From Alphaproteobacteria bacterium (GTDB lineage: Bacteria; Pseudomonadota; Alphaproteobacteria; Rhodospirillales; Rhodospirillaceae), in NCBI GenBank assembly GCA_015228695.1, contig JADGDA010000017.1, positions 1 through 19,863 on the forward strand: 19,863 nt of DNA, in the 5' to 3' direction. Shown here one piece after another: positions 1 to 6,508 of this stretch (position 1 is the stretch's first letter; the number at the start of each line of letters is the position of its first letter). The position numbers and the translations under genes were made by a program. A model generated the notes under the pieces. The model worked only from the letters and a program-made list of their open reading frames with translations. It was not told the origin of the DNA and ran no database searches.

Positions 1-1
1 C

Positions 2-151
2 CCACAGGTCCAGTACGTCTGGATTCTCACCTCCGTGGCCAAGCGTCCGTCCGCGGATCGGGAGGATTACTGGTCGAGCCACGTATTCAAGGTTCCCCTC
101 GACGGCCGGGGGAAGGACGGGGAAACAACCGATCCGGAGGCGACGGGATGA
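2..151 (+). CDS. C-terminal end of an unrecognised protein (partial)
   Basis: The window opens inside an open reading frame whose last 49 residues are visible; it ends at TGA 149-151. The residues look like real protein (hydrophobic YVWILTSVAK stretch, then EDYWSSHVFKVPL, then a charged tail), and this frame is open from the first base. The stop overlaps the start of the next gene as ATGA, typical of translationally coupled genes in one operon. I do not recognise the family from this fragment and see no catalytic motif. The start lies outside the window, so length and function cannot be judged. Confidence 0.6.
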   Translation, partial: PQVQYVWILTSVAKRPSADREDYWSSHVFKVPLDGRGKDGETTDPEATG

Positions 152-513
152 TCGATATTTCACGGGCGCGGCTGGTTCACATCAAGTGGCTGCTCCAGCT
201 CGAATCCGCCCTGCGCGAAGGCCGGATTCCCGTCATGGAGTCGCACCGGGGCTGTGAATTGGGACGCTGGCTGTACGAGGAGGGAATCAAGAAATATCAG
301 CAGTACCCGGAGATGAAGTTCCTGGAAAGCGGCCACAGACGCTTCCATGAGACGACCGAACTGTTGATCAAGCTGTTCCAGGAACGGAACTACGTCGAGG
401 CCGAGATGGCCATGGACGAGTTAAAACGGGAGAGCCAGGACCTGATCTTCATGATGACGATGGTGGAATTCCGCATCCTCGGCGGCCCGGACGCACTGAA
501 ACTCCAGGGATGA
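148..513 (+). CDS. Stand-alone CZB (chemoreceptor zinc-binding) domain protein
   Basis: The 121-residue protein is essentially one CZB domain. The expected ligand pattern of three His and one Cys is present: His11 in VHIKW, Cys36 in the signature CELGRW (36-41), and His63 and His67 in GHRRFH. CZB domains bind zinc and are usually the C-terminal module of chemoreceptors or diguanylate cyclases. Here there is no transmembrane segment, methyl-accepting domain or GGDEF domain. The protein is predicted to be soluble, helical and cytoplasmic, possibly a zinc- or redox-responsive partner of a signalling protein. It overlaps the stop of the upstream gene by four bases, so the partner may be that truncated gene. 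The family call is firm; the role is inference. Confidence 0.85.
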   Translation: MIDISRARLVHIKWLLQLESALREGRIPVMESHRGCELGRWLYEEGIKKYQQYPEMKFLESGHRRFHETTELLIKLFQERNYVEAEMAMDELKRESQDLIFMMTMVEFRILGGPDALKLQG

Positions 514-534
514 ACCCGGGAAGGAGGAGGAAAG

Positions 535-610
535 TGGTGCTGCCGAATGGAATCGAACCATCGGCCTTACCCTTACCAAGGGTATGCTCTACCAACTGAG
601 CTACGGCAGC
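535..610 (-). tRNA. tRNA-Thr (anticodon GGT)
   Basis: The reverse strand folds as a complete cloverleaf of 76 nt. The acceptor stem pairs GCTGCCG (610-604) with CGGCAGC (545-539). The D arm is GCTC AGTTGGTA GAGC. The anticodon stem TACCC/GGGTA encloses loop TTGGTAA with GGT at 577-575, which are tRNA positions 34-36. The T loop is TTCGATT on a five-base-pair stem. The discriminator is A (538) and the 3' CCA is encoded (537-535). GGT reads ACC and ACU threonine codons. It lies opposite in direction to the CZB gene just upstream. Confidence 0.97.
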
Positions 611-665
611 GGACTTTTCCCAACCTCAACGGCCATCCCGTCCACGGGGAGGGCCCAAGGCCCTT

Positions 666-694
666 CAGATAGCCGAGAATATTCGCCCGATCAA
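666..694 (-). promoter_or_regulatory. Probable sigma-70 promoter for tRNA-Thr
   Basis: On the reverse strand TTGATC (694-689) and TATCTG (671-666) are separated by exactly 17 bases. Transcription would start near 659, about 50 nt before the mature tRNA 5' end. A short GC hairpin (AGGGCC-CAA-GGCCCT, 650-664) sits at the predicted start. The boxes are imperfect matches, so this rests on spacing and position. Confidence 0.45.
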
Positions 695-760
695 CAGGTT
701 CCCTCCTCCCCTCCCGTTTTTTTTGGCGCGGCGGAGCACGCGGAGCCCGTTCCCGCCCGT

Positions 761-925
761 TTAGCCCTGATTTCTCACAGGCCCGCACAACGCTAGCTTG
801 ATCTTTGATTTCCCTATGGCTTTTCCTCCCTTGCCAATACATCCAGTATTGGCTGCGGTCGGAAAAACCGCAGGGATCAAATCTCTGCGCCATCATTGCA
901 CGTTCCTGTGAGAAATCAGGGTTAG
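761..925. mobile_element. 157-bp MITE-like element with perfect 17-bp inverted repeats and TTAG target duplication
   Basis: The left end CCCTGATTTCTCACAGG (765-781) and the right end CCTGTGAGAAATCAGGG (905-921) are exact reverse complements. The element they bound is immediately flanked by the direct repeat TTAG (761-764 and 922-925), the expected footprint of transposition with a 4-bp target duplication. The interior has no credible coding region but holds two hairpins: CCAATAC/GTATTGG (836-854) and CTGCGGT/ACCGCAG (855-875). It is therefore a non-autonomous element, probably mobilised in trans by a transposase that is not in this window. The 4-bp TTAG duplication suggests IS1380-type elements, but that assignment is from memory and unverified. 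Together with the tRNA promoter region (611-760), this accounts for the stretch without genes between 611 and 921. Confidence 0.8.
836..875. repeat. Tandem hairpins inside the MITE-like element
   Basis: Two perfect 7-bp inverted repeats lie back to back: CCAATAC-atcca-GTATTGG (836-854) and CTGCGGT-cggaaaa-ACCGCAG (855-875). They are the only internal structure of the small element and may be fold determinants kept from a parent insertion sequence. Confidence 0.6.
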
Positions 926-1476
926 AGCGGCCGGGGGTCCGTCCCCTTGACCGCGCAGACCCTTTCGACCACGGAGGGGCGGGGGGTGTCCAGGGCGCCG
1001 TATTCGTAGGCGACGATCTGCAACCCTTCTCCCACGGCCGCCAGAAGTTCCCCCGGCCGCAGCAGATGGTCGGGGTTGCGGGGACGCCCGTGGCGTTCGT
1101 TCCCCCGGGCGAAGGTCTCGTAGATCAGCGCCCCGCCCTCGGCGACGGCGCCGATGATGCGCGGAAGCAAAGGGCGGTGCAGATAGTTCGCGACCACGAC
1201 GGCGTCGAAACGGCGGCCCGCGAAGGGCCACGGCGAGCCGTCCTCCAGGTCGGCGGCGACGATCTCGAATCCGGCCCGCCCGGCAAGGTCGGCGACATAG
1301 GTGGTATCCCGGTCCACCGCCGTCACCGCGAACCCCCGCTCCAGAAGAAACCGGGCGTGGCGCCCCCCGCCGCAGGCGACGTCGAGGACATGGCCGCCCT
1401 CCGGAATCAGGGCGGCGAAGCGCGCGATCCACGGCGAAGGAACGGTCAGTTGCAGGTGAATCTCCGGGGGAGGCAT
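922..1476 (-). CDS. Class I SAM-dependent methyltransferase (short)
   Basis: The 184-residue protein has the Rossmann motif I VLDVACGGGRH (30-40), an acidic residue closing strand 2 (VTAVDRD, 51-57), and motif-IV-like DAVVVANYLHRPLL near 91-104. These are hallmarks of SAM-binding methyltransferases of the TehB/Methyltransf_25 type. The substrate cannot be read from the sequence. I chose ATG 1476 because the Rossmann fold begins about 30 residues later and longer starts would run through the divergent gene at 1585; the Shine-Dalgarno is weak. The stop codon TAA (924-922) lies within the TTAG duplication of the mobile element, so the gene ends exactly at the insertion boundary. Confidence 0.8.
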   Translation of the reverse strand: MPPPEIHLQLTVPSPWIARFAALIPEGGHVLDVACGGGRHARFLLERGFAVTAVDRDTTYVADLAGRAGFEIVAADLEDGSPWPFAGRRFDAVVVANYLHRPLLPRIIGAVAEGGALIYETFARGNERHGRPRNPDHLLRPGELLAAVGEGLQIVAYEYGALDTPRPSVVERVCAVKGTDPRPL

Positions 1477-1519
1477 GGGCGGGGAACCGTCGGCTCTTTT
1501 CGGGGTGGGGCGTCTTGTA

Positions 1520-1538
1520 ATCCCGGCCGATCCGGGAT
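1520..1538. repeat. 7-bp inverted repeat between divergent genes
   Basis: ATCCCGG (1520-1526) and CCGGGAT (1532-1538) flank a 5-base centre in the 108-bp gap between the divergent methyltransferase (start 1476) and DUF1178 gene (start 1585). It could be an operator for either gene or a leader hairpin. No convincing promoter boxes were found alongside it. Confidence 0.35.
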
Positions 1539-1584
1539 AAGGAGACTCGAAGCAGCCCATTACCCGAGAACCCGGCCACCGTCC

Positions 1585-1998
1585 ATGATTGTCTTCGATC
1601 TCCAGTGCTCCCGGAACCATCGGTTCGAGGCTTGGTTCAAGGACGGAGCCGCCTTCGACGGCCAAGCCGCGGCGGGCGAGGTGACCTGCCCGGAATGTGG
1701 CGACACCCGCATCGCCAAGGCCCCCATGGCCCCGCATCTGGCGCGGGGGACGGAAGCGGAGCCCCAGGCGAAACAGGCCCTGGCGGTGCGGGAGGCGCTG
1801 CATGAAATCCGGCGGGTGGTCGAGACGACCTGCGATTACGTGGGCGACCGATTCGCCGACGAGGCGCGCCGCATCCACTACGGCGAGACCGCCAAGCGCG
1901 ACATCTACGGCGAGGCCACGGTGGATGAAGCTCGCGAACTCGTCGAGGAAGGCGTGAAGGTCGCCCCCGTCCCGTGGCCGCGCCGGGAAGACTCGTAA
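1585..1998 (+). CDS. DUF1178 family protein (zinc-ribbon-like)
   Basis: The 137-residue protein begins MIVFDLQC and matches the small DUF1178 family common in alpha- and betaproteobacteria, as I recall it. A zinc-ribbon-like N-terminus is visible: Cys8 and His12 in CSRNHRF, then Cys35 and Cys38 in CPECG, resembling the regulatory zinc ribbons of the FmdB kind. The C-terminal half is charged and helical (ARRIHYGETAKRDIYGEAT). Its biochemical role is unknown. The reading frame is open far upstream, but that part runs through the mobile element and antisense to the methyltransferase, so ATG 1585 is preferred on homology. The aminotransferase starts 18 bases after its stop, suggesting one operon. 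Confidence 0.8.
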   Translation: MIVFDLQCSRNHRFEAWFKDGAAFDGQAAAGEVTCPECGDTRIAKAPMAPHLARGTEAEPQAKQALAVREALHEIRRVVETTCDYVGDRFADEARRIHYGETAKRDIYGEATVDEARELVEEGVKVAPVPWPRREDS

Positions 1999-2004
1999 CC
2001 GATG

Positions 2005-2011
2005 GGAGGAG
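2005..2011 (+). promoter_or_regulatory. Shine-Dalgarno that fixes the GTG start of the aminotransferase
   Basis: GGAGGAG lies 5 bases before GTG 2017 and just after an in-frame ATG at 2002. It makes GTG the likely start and shortens the protein from 399 to 394 residues. Confidence 0.7.
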
Positions 2012-2016
2012 ACATC

Positions 2017-3201
2017 GTGACGGTTTCAACGTTCAATCCACCGCGACGTGTCCTGATGGGTCCCGGCCCCTCGGACGTCCACCCGCGCGTCCTTTCCGCC
2101 ATGGCCCGGCCGACGGTGGGGCACCTGGACCCCACCTTCATCGGGTTGATGGATCAGATCAAGGAACTGCTCCAGTACGCCTTTCAGACGTCCAACGAGC
2201 TGACCCTGGCGGTGTCCGGTCCGGGGTCGGCGGGAATGGAGACCTGTTTCGTCAATCTGCTGGAGCCGGGCGACCGCGTCGTCGTCTGCGTCAACGGCGT
2301 TTTCGGCGGCCGGATGAAGGAGAACGTCGAACGGTGCGGCGGAACCGCCCTCCTCGTCGAGGACGCCTGGGGCCAGGAGGTCGATCCCGACAAGGTCGAG
2401 GCGGCCTTGAAGGCCCATCCCGGCGTCAAGGCCGTGGCGTTCGTCCACGCCGAGACCTCGACCGGGGTCAAGTCGGACGCCATGGCCCTGTGCGAGGCCG
2501 CGCGCCGTCATGGAGCGCTCGCCATCGTCGACGTGGTGACGTCCATCGGCGGCATTCCCGTCATGGTGGACGCCTGGGGCGCCGACGCCGTCTATGCCGG
2601 CTCGCAGAAATGCCTGTCCTGCACCCCCGGCCTGTCGCCGGTGACCTTCAGCCCGCGCGCGGTCGAGGCCATGCGCGCCCGCACGGGCAAGGTCCAAAGC
2701 TGGTTCCTCGACCTCGGACTCGTCATGAGCTATTGGGGCGGCGGCGTGAAGCGGGCCTACCACCACACGGCCCCGGTCAACGCCCTGTACGGCCTGCACG
2801 AGGCGCTGCTCATGCTGAAGGAGGAGGGACTGGACCGGGCGTGGGCGCGGCACTGGACCCACCACCTCGCCCTGCGCGACGGCCTGGAGGCCATGGGGCT
2901 CCACTTCCTGGTCGCCAAGCCGCACCGGCTGCCGCAGCTCAACACGGTGTTCGTTCCCGACGGCGTGGACGAGGCGGCGGTGCGATCCCGTCTGCTCGAC
3001 CGCCACGGCATCGAACTCGGGGCCGGACTGGGCGCCCTGGCCGGCAAGGTCTGGCGCGTCGGGCTGATGGGACAGAGCAGCACGGTGAGCAACGTCCTCC
3101 TGTTCCTGACGGCGCTGGAGACGATCCTGGCGGAGATGGGGGCCCCCATCGTCGTCGGCGCGGCCGTTCCCGCCGCCATGGCCGCCGAGCACCTACCGTA
3201 G
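2017..3201 (+). CDS. Class V aminotransferase, alanine/serine-glyoxylate type (AGXT-like)
   Basis: This 394-residue PLP enzyme carries the AGXT-type fold: substrate segment LMGPGPSDVHPRVL near the N-terminus, SGPGSAGMET in the cofactor pocket, DVVTSIGG supplying the Asp that contacts the PLP ring nitrogen, and GSQKCLS with Lys198 as Schiff-base lysine. A C-terminal WRVGLMG motif is typical of the family. It should transfer amino groups to glyoxylate from alanine or serine, linking glyoxylate, glycine and serine metabolism; the exact donor is not readable. I chose GTG 2017 because a strong GGAGGAG (2005-2011) lies five bases before it; the upstream ATG 2002 would contain that ribosome site. 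The end overlaps the convergent glycosyltransferase by nine bases. Confidence 0.88.
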   Translation: MTVSTFNPPRRVLMGPGPSDVHPRVLSAMARPTVGHLDPTFIGLMDQIKELLQYAFQTSNELTLAVSGPGSAGMETCFVNLLEPGDRVVVCVNGVFGGRMKENVERCGGTALLVEDAWGQEVDPDKVEAALKAHPGVKAVAFVHAETSTGVKSDAMALCEAARRHGALAIVDVVTSIGGIPVMVDAWGADAVYAGSQKCLSCTPGLSPVTFSPRAVEAMRARTGKVQSWFLDLGLVMSYWGGGVKRAYHHTAPVNALYGLHEALLMLKEEGLDRAWARHWTHHLALRDGLEAMGLHFLVAKPHRLPQLNTVFVPDGVDEAAVRSRLLDRHGIELGAGLGALAGKVWRVGLMGQSSTVSNVLLFLTALETILAEMGAPIVVGAAVPAAMAAEHLP

Positions 3202-4119
3202 CCGCAGGGCCGCCCTGACCTCATCCACCGGAAGGGCGTCCAGGACGGCGGTCCGGACGATGGAGACGGCTTCCCCGCGCTGGGCGCACAAGGCCGGGTC
3301 CGAGGCGCGGGAATACAGGACGAGGCTCGGGCAACCGGCGGCCGCGATCAGGTGCATGGGACCGGTATCGTTGCCGACGGCCCCCCGCGCCTTGCGCGCG
3401 AGGGCGGCGATATCCGGGAACGACGTCCGCTCCGAGAGATCGACCGCCTCCGGGCAGGCCGAGACGATGGTTTCCGTCTGGGTCCGGTCCTGCCCGGTGC
3501 CGAGAAGGACCGGCGTCAGTCCTTCCCCCAGCAACCGCCCCGCCAAGGCGGCATAGGCCGCCGCCGGCCACCGTTTGCCGGGACGGTGGGGGGCGCCGCC
3601 CGCGACCAGCAGCACGAACCGGTCCGGCAGGTTGAAGCGCCCGATGTCCGCCTCCACCCACGACAGGTCCGGCCGGGGAACGTCGGCGATTCCGGCTTGG
3701 CGCAGTTGCTCGGCCTGGCGTTCCAGGGTGTGCAGGCGGTCGCGGTCCGGGTTGGCGTGGGGGTGGGAACAGCCCCTGGCGATCCCCGACCACTCGGTTC
3801 CTCCGCCAAGCAGACGGAAGTAAAAGGACGACCGGTCCGAGGTCTGAAGATCGTAGACCCGATCGAACCGCCCGCCCCCGAGGCGCGCCCGCAGAGCCAG
3901 CACCCGGCGGAGCTGCCACCACTTCGGCTTGTCGTCGATCCACACCTCGTCGAAATAGGGACTGGCGGCGGCGAAGGCGGCATAGGGACGGGTCGTGAGC
4001 AGGGTGATCCGGGCGCTTTCATGGTGGGCGCGGATGGCGGCGAAGGGACCCATCGCCTGCACGAAGTCCCCGAGCGCCCCGAGCTTGATCACCAGGACAC
4101 GCGCCGCAGGGTCCGTCAC
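3193..4119 (-). CDS. Glycosyltransferase family 9 (heptosyltransferase-like)
   Basis: The 308-residue protein has the GT9 pattern. The N-terminal Rossmann half starts VLVIKLGALGDFVQA (8-22). The C-terminal half carries LLVAGGAPHRPGKRWP (170-185) and the family signature GNDTGPMHLIAA (249-260), where donor-sugar contacts lie. GT9 enzymes such as WaaC and WaaF add ADP-heptose to the lipopolysaccharide core at the inner face of the inner membrane. This one is somewhat shorter than typical WaaF (about 340-350 residues), so the acceptor and sugar are uncertain. Its ATG overlaps the stop of the upstream GT4 gene as ATGA, so the two are co-translated and probably act on the same glycan. Confidence 0.88.
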   Translation of the reverse strand: MTDPAARVLVIKLGALGDFVQAMGPFAAIRAHHESARITLLTTRPYAAFAAASPYFDEVWIDDKPKWWQLRRVLALRARLGGGRFDRVYDLQTSDRSSFYFRLLGGGTEWSGIARGCSHPHANPDRDRLHTLERQAEQLRQAGIADVPRPDLSWVEADIGRFNLPDRFVLLVAGGAPHRPGKRWPAAAYAALAGRLLGEGLTPVLLGTGQDRTQTETIVSACPEAVDLSERTSFPDIAALARKARGAVGNDTGPMHLIAAAGCPSLVLYSRASDPALCAQRGEAVSIVRTAVLDALPVDEVRAALRLR

Positions 4120-5264
4120 GGCCGCAGAATCTCCTCATAGACGCCAAGGGTCCGCTCGCACATGGTCTCCTTGGAGAACTGGGCATGGACGTGGCGTATC
4201 TGACGCTCGGCCAGGGCAGTCCGCTCCCGGGGGCCGAGGGTCAGGACATCGTCGATGGCGCGCGCCAGGGAATCCGGGTCATTGGGCGGGACCAGCCATC
4301 CGGTCAGCCCGTGAATCACCGTCTCGCGCGATCCGCCGTGGTCGCTGGCGATGACCGGGCGTCCCATGGCCTGGGCCTCGACCGATACCCGTCCGAAGGC
4401 CTCCGGGTCGGTGGAGGCGGACACCACCACGTCGCTCAGCATATAGGCGGCGGCCATGTCGGGGCAGTGGTCGACGATATGGATGACGTCGCCCATGTCG
4501 AGTCTTCGGACCATGCGTTCAAGTTCCCCGCGATACTTGACCCGCCCCTGGTCGGCGCCGACCAGCAGGCAACGCAGATCGTGCCGGCCCAGCCGGGACA
4601 GGGCCTCGATCAGGACTTCCTGGCCCTTCCACCGGGTCAGCCGTCCGGGCAGCATCACCACCGGCATTCCGTCGGCCAGCCGCCACGCCTTGGCGAGGCT
4701 GATGACCCGGTTGGCGGACACCGCCCCCGGATCGTACCGGGTCAGATCGATGCCGCGCGGGATGATCCGAATCCGGTCGGGATCGATCTCGTAATTCTCG
4801 GTCAGATGGGAGGCGATGAAGCGGGAAATGGCGATGACCCTCTCCCCCCGCGTCATGATCGCGTTGTAGGACTTCTTGAACGGCAGCGGCCCCAGGTTGT
4901 AGGTACCGTGAAAGGTGGTGACGAAACGCGCTCCGGCGCGCCGGGCGGCGGCGAAGGCGCTCCATGCCGGAGCCCGGCTGCGCGCATGGACGATGTCCAC
5001 CCCGCGTTCCCGGATCAGCGCCTGAAGACGGCCGATGTTGCGGGTGATGACCATCGGATTCTTCGAATGCAGGGGAAGGGTGAGGTGTTCGACCCCGGCC
5101 CGCTCCAGCTCCCGCACCATGGGGCCGCCGTGGGAAGCCACCAGGGGGACCCATCCGGCGGCCTTCAGGGCCAGGGCGACGTCGATCGTCCCGCGCTCCA
5201 CCCCTCCGGTGACGAGGCGGGGAAGAACCTGAAGCACGACCGGGGAGGTTTGGCTTGGGGACAA
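4116..5264 (-). CDS. GT4-family glycosyltransferase (GT-B fold)
   Basis: The 382-residue enzyme has a GT-B layout. The N-terminal glycine-rich PRLVTGGVERGTIDVALAL (15-33) forms the acceptor domain. The C-terminal donor domain contains LPGRLTRWKGQEVLIEAL (205-222) and the retaining-GT4 E-x7-E motif EAFGRVSVE (Glu288, Glu296), followed by GRPVIASDHGG. It likely adds a nucleotide-sugar-derived residue to lipopolysaccharide core or another envelope glycan, together with the overlapping GT9 gene. The start is TTG 5264: an in-frame TGA lies nine codons upstream, there is no ATG between, and GGAAAG stands 11 bases before the TTG. It is divergent from the hydrolase gene at 5317 with only 52 bases between, which must hold both promoters. 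Confidence 0.88.
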   Translation of the reverse strand: MSPSQTSPVVLQVLPRLVTGGVERGTIDVALALKAAGWVPLVASHGGPMVRELERAGVEHLTLPLHSKNPMVITRNIGRLQALIRERGVDIVHARSRAPAWSAFAAARRAGARFVTTFHGTYNLGPLPFKKSYNAIMTRGERVIAISRFIASHLTENYEIDPDRIRIIPRGIDLTRYDPGAVSANRVISLAKAWRLADGMPVVMLPGRLTRWKGQEVLIEALSRLGRHDLRCLLVGADQGRVKYRGELERMVRRLDMGDVIHIVDHCPDMAAAYMLSDVVVSASTDPEAFGRVSVEAQAMGRPVIASDHGGSRETVIHGLTGWLVPPNDPDSLARAIDDVLTLGPRERTALAERQIRHVHAQFSKETMCERTLGVYEEILRP

Positions 5265-5316
5265 TTCGATGCTATCTTTCCGCTGCGTTCACATTCAACC
5301 GGAAGAGGACCCTGGC

Positions 5317-6111
5317 ATGGGCGGGACCGGATCACCCTCGGGGTCGGCGCGGATATTAGCACGCTCTGACGGCGCGACAATTGCTTACAACAAACTGGAC
5401 GGAAACGGGCGGGGGGGCGCGCCGGGCGTGGTCTTCGTGCATGGGCTGGTCTCGGACATGACCGGCGGCAAGGCGATGGCCCTGGAGCGCCACTGCCGGG
5501 AGAGCGGGCGGGCCTTCGTCCGTTTCGACTGCTTCGGCCACGGCCTGTCCTCGGGCGCGTTCACCGACGGGACGGTCGGACGCTGGGCCGACGACACGGT
5601 GGCGGTCCTCGACGAACTGACCGAGGGGCCTCAGGTGATCGTCGGCTCCAGCATGGGCGGCTGGGTCATGCTGCTGGCGGCGCTGCGGCGTCCGGAGAAG
5701 GTGGCGGGGCTGGTGGGAATCGCCTGCGCCGCCGATTTTACCGAGGACATCATCTGGGACCGGCTCGACTGGACCACCCGCGAGCGGCTCATGACCTCCG
5801 GCCTGATCGAACTGCCCAACGACGGCGGCGCCCCCTATCGGATCAGCCGGGCGTTGATCGAGGACGGACGGGAGAATCTCCTCCTGCGCGGGCCTTTGGA
5901 CATCCGCTGTCCGGTGCGGCTCATCCACGGCATGGAGGACGGGGACGTTCCCTGGCAAACCTCGCTCCTGTTACAGGAGCGGCTATTGTCCGGGGACGTC
6001 GAACTCACCCTGATCAAAAACGGCGGCCACCGCCTGTCCGACCCGGCGGACCTGGAACGGATGATCCGGATCGTGGACGATCTGGCGGGGCGCCTGTCTT
6101 CCGGGGGATAG
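5317..6111 (+). CDS. Alpha/beta-hydrolase fold protein
   Basis: The 264-residue soluble protein has a complete catalytic triad pattern. The oxyanion segment is VVFVHGLVSDMTGG (38-51), the nucleophile elbow GSSMGG gives Ser112, the acid is Asp208 in HGMEDGDVP, and the histidine is His238 in NGGHRLSDP. The overall arrangement resembles ABHD10-like or serine-aminopeptidase-like esterases. Substrate is unknown; a thioesterase, carboxylesterase or depalmitoylase role is possible. The start is ATG 5317, preceded by GGAAGAGGA (5301-5309); an upstream in-frame ATG at 5269 is less likely. No signal peptide is visible. The next gene begins one base after the stop, so the pair is probably translated together. 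Confidence 0.85.
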   Translation: MGGTGSPSGSARILARSDGATIAYNKLDGNGRGGAPGVVFVHGLVSDMTGGKAMALERHCRESGRAFVRFDCFGHGLSSGAFTDGTVGRWADDTVAVLDELTEGPQVIVGSSMGGWVMLLAALRRPEKVAGLVGIACAADFTEDIIWDRLDWTTRERLMTSGLIELPNDGGAPYRISRALIEDGRENLLLRGPLDIRCPVRLIHGMEDGDVPWQTSLLLQERLLSGDVELTLIKNGGHRLSDPADLERMIRIVDDLAGRLSSGG

Positions 6112-6112
6112 G

Positions 6113-6496
6113 ATGGCGGAAAGCGATCTGCTGAAAGTCCATATCGACCGCGACGGCGGTAAAGATGGCGGCCCGTCCCATGCCGGGGTTCTCGACGTCC
6201 CGGCGGACGCGACGGTGGGCGAGCTTCTGCGGATCGTCCGGATCAAGAACCTGCTCGCCGGAACGGAACCCGAAAGAACCACATGGCTGGTCGATTGCGG
6301 CGGCAAGGGCTGCATCGGGGTCATGACCCGGCAATGGCGCGAACCCAAGCTCCTGATCGCGGCGGACACCCGGCTCTCGGACCTGTTCGCGGGCGCGGAG
6401 CCGCGCCTGACCTTCCGCCATTGGGGACTGGCCGATCCGAGGCGGGTGTTCGAGTGCCTGCGGGCGGGCGAGAAACTTCCCGAACGGTATCTGTGA
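6113..6496 (+). CDS. Conserved-looking hypothetical protein, 127 residues
   Basis: I do not recognise this family. The gene starts one base after the hydrolase stop (TAG-G-ATG), with GGGGGAT just upstream, so it belongs to the same transcript. The N-terminus (LLKVHIDRD, then GVLDVPADATVGELLRIV, about residues 6-44) has a strand-turn-strand-helix flavour reminiscent of ubiquitin-like beta-grasp domains. Two cysteines occur close together in DCGGKGCIGVMTRQW, and the C-terminus is helical (PRRVFECLRAGEKLPERYL). There is no membrane segment or signal peptide. Its G+C content and amino-acid use match its neighbours. The function is unknown; coupling suggests a link with the hydrolase. It converges on coq9 with 12 bases between stops. 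Confidence 0.7.
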   Translation: MAESDLLKVHIDRDGGKDGGPSHAGVLDVPADATVGELLRIVRIKNLLAGTEPERTTWLVDCGGKGCIGVMTRQWREPKLLIAADTRLSDLFAGAEPRLTFRHWGLADPRRVFECLRAGEKLPERYL

Positions 6497-6508
6497 CCGG
6501 GGCCGCCT

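Noticed and set aside
710..728. T8 run as an intrinsic terminator
   Set aside because: No stable stem precedes TTTTTTTT on the forward strand, and on the reverse strand it lies upstream of the tRNA promoter.
805..1584. Long in-frame extension upstream of the DUF1178 gene
   Set aside because: It runs through the mobile element and antisense to the methyltransferase, and its composition is Pro/Arg/Gly-rich noise. The family starts at MIVFDLQC.
1974..3218. 414-codon forward frame overlapping the aminotransferase
   Set aside because: An Arg/Gly/Pro-rich shadow frame of a high-GC gene; the AGXT motifs are all in the other frame.
5269..5316. Upstream ATG start of the alpha/beta hydrolase
   Set aside because: It lies five bases from the divergent GT4 start, and a good GGAAGAGGA site serves the ATG at 5317.
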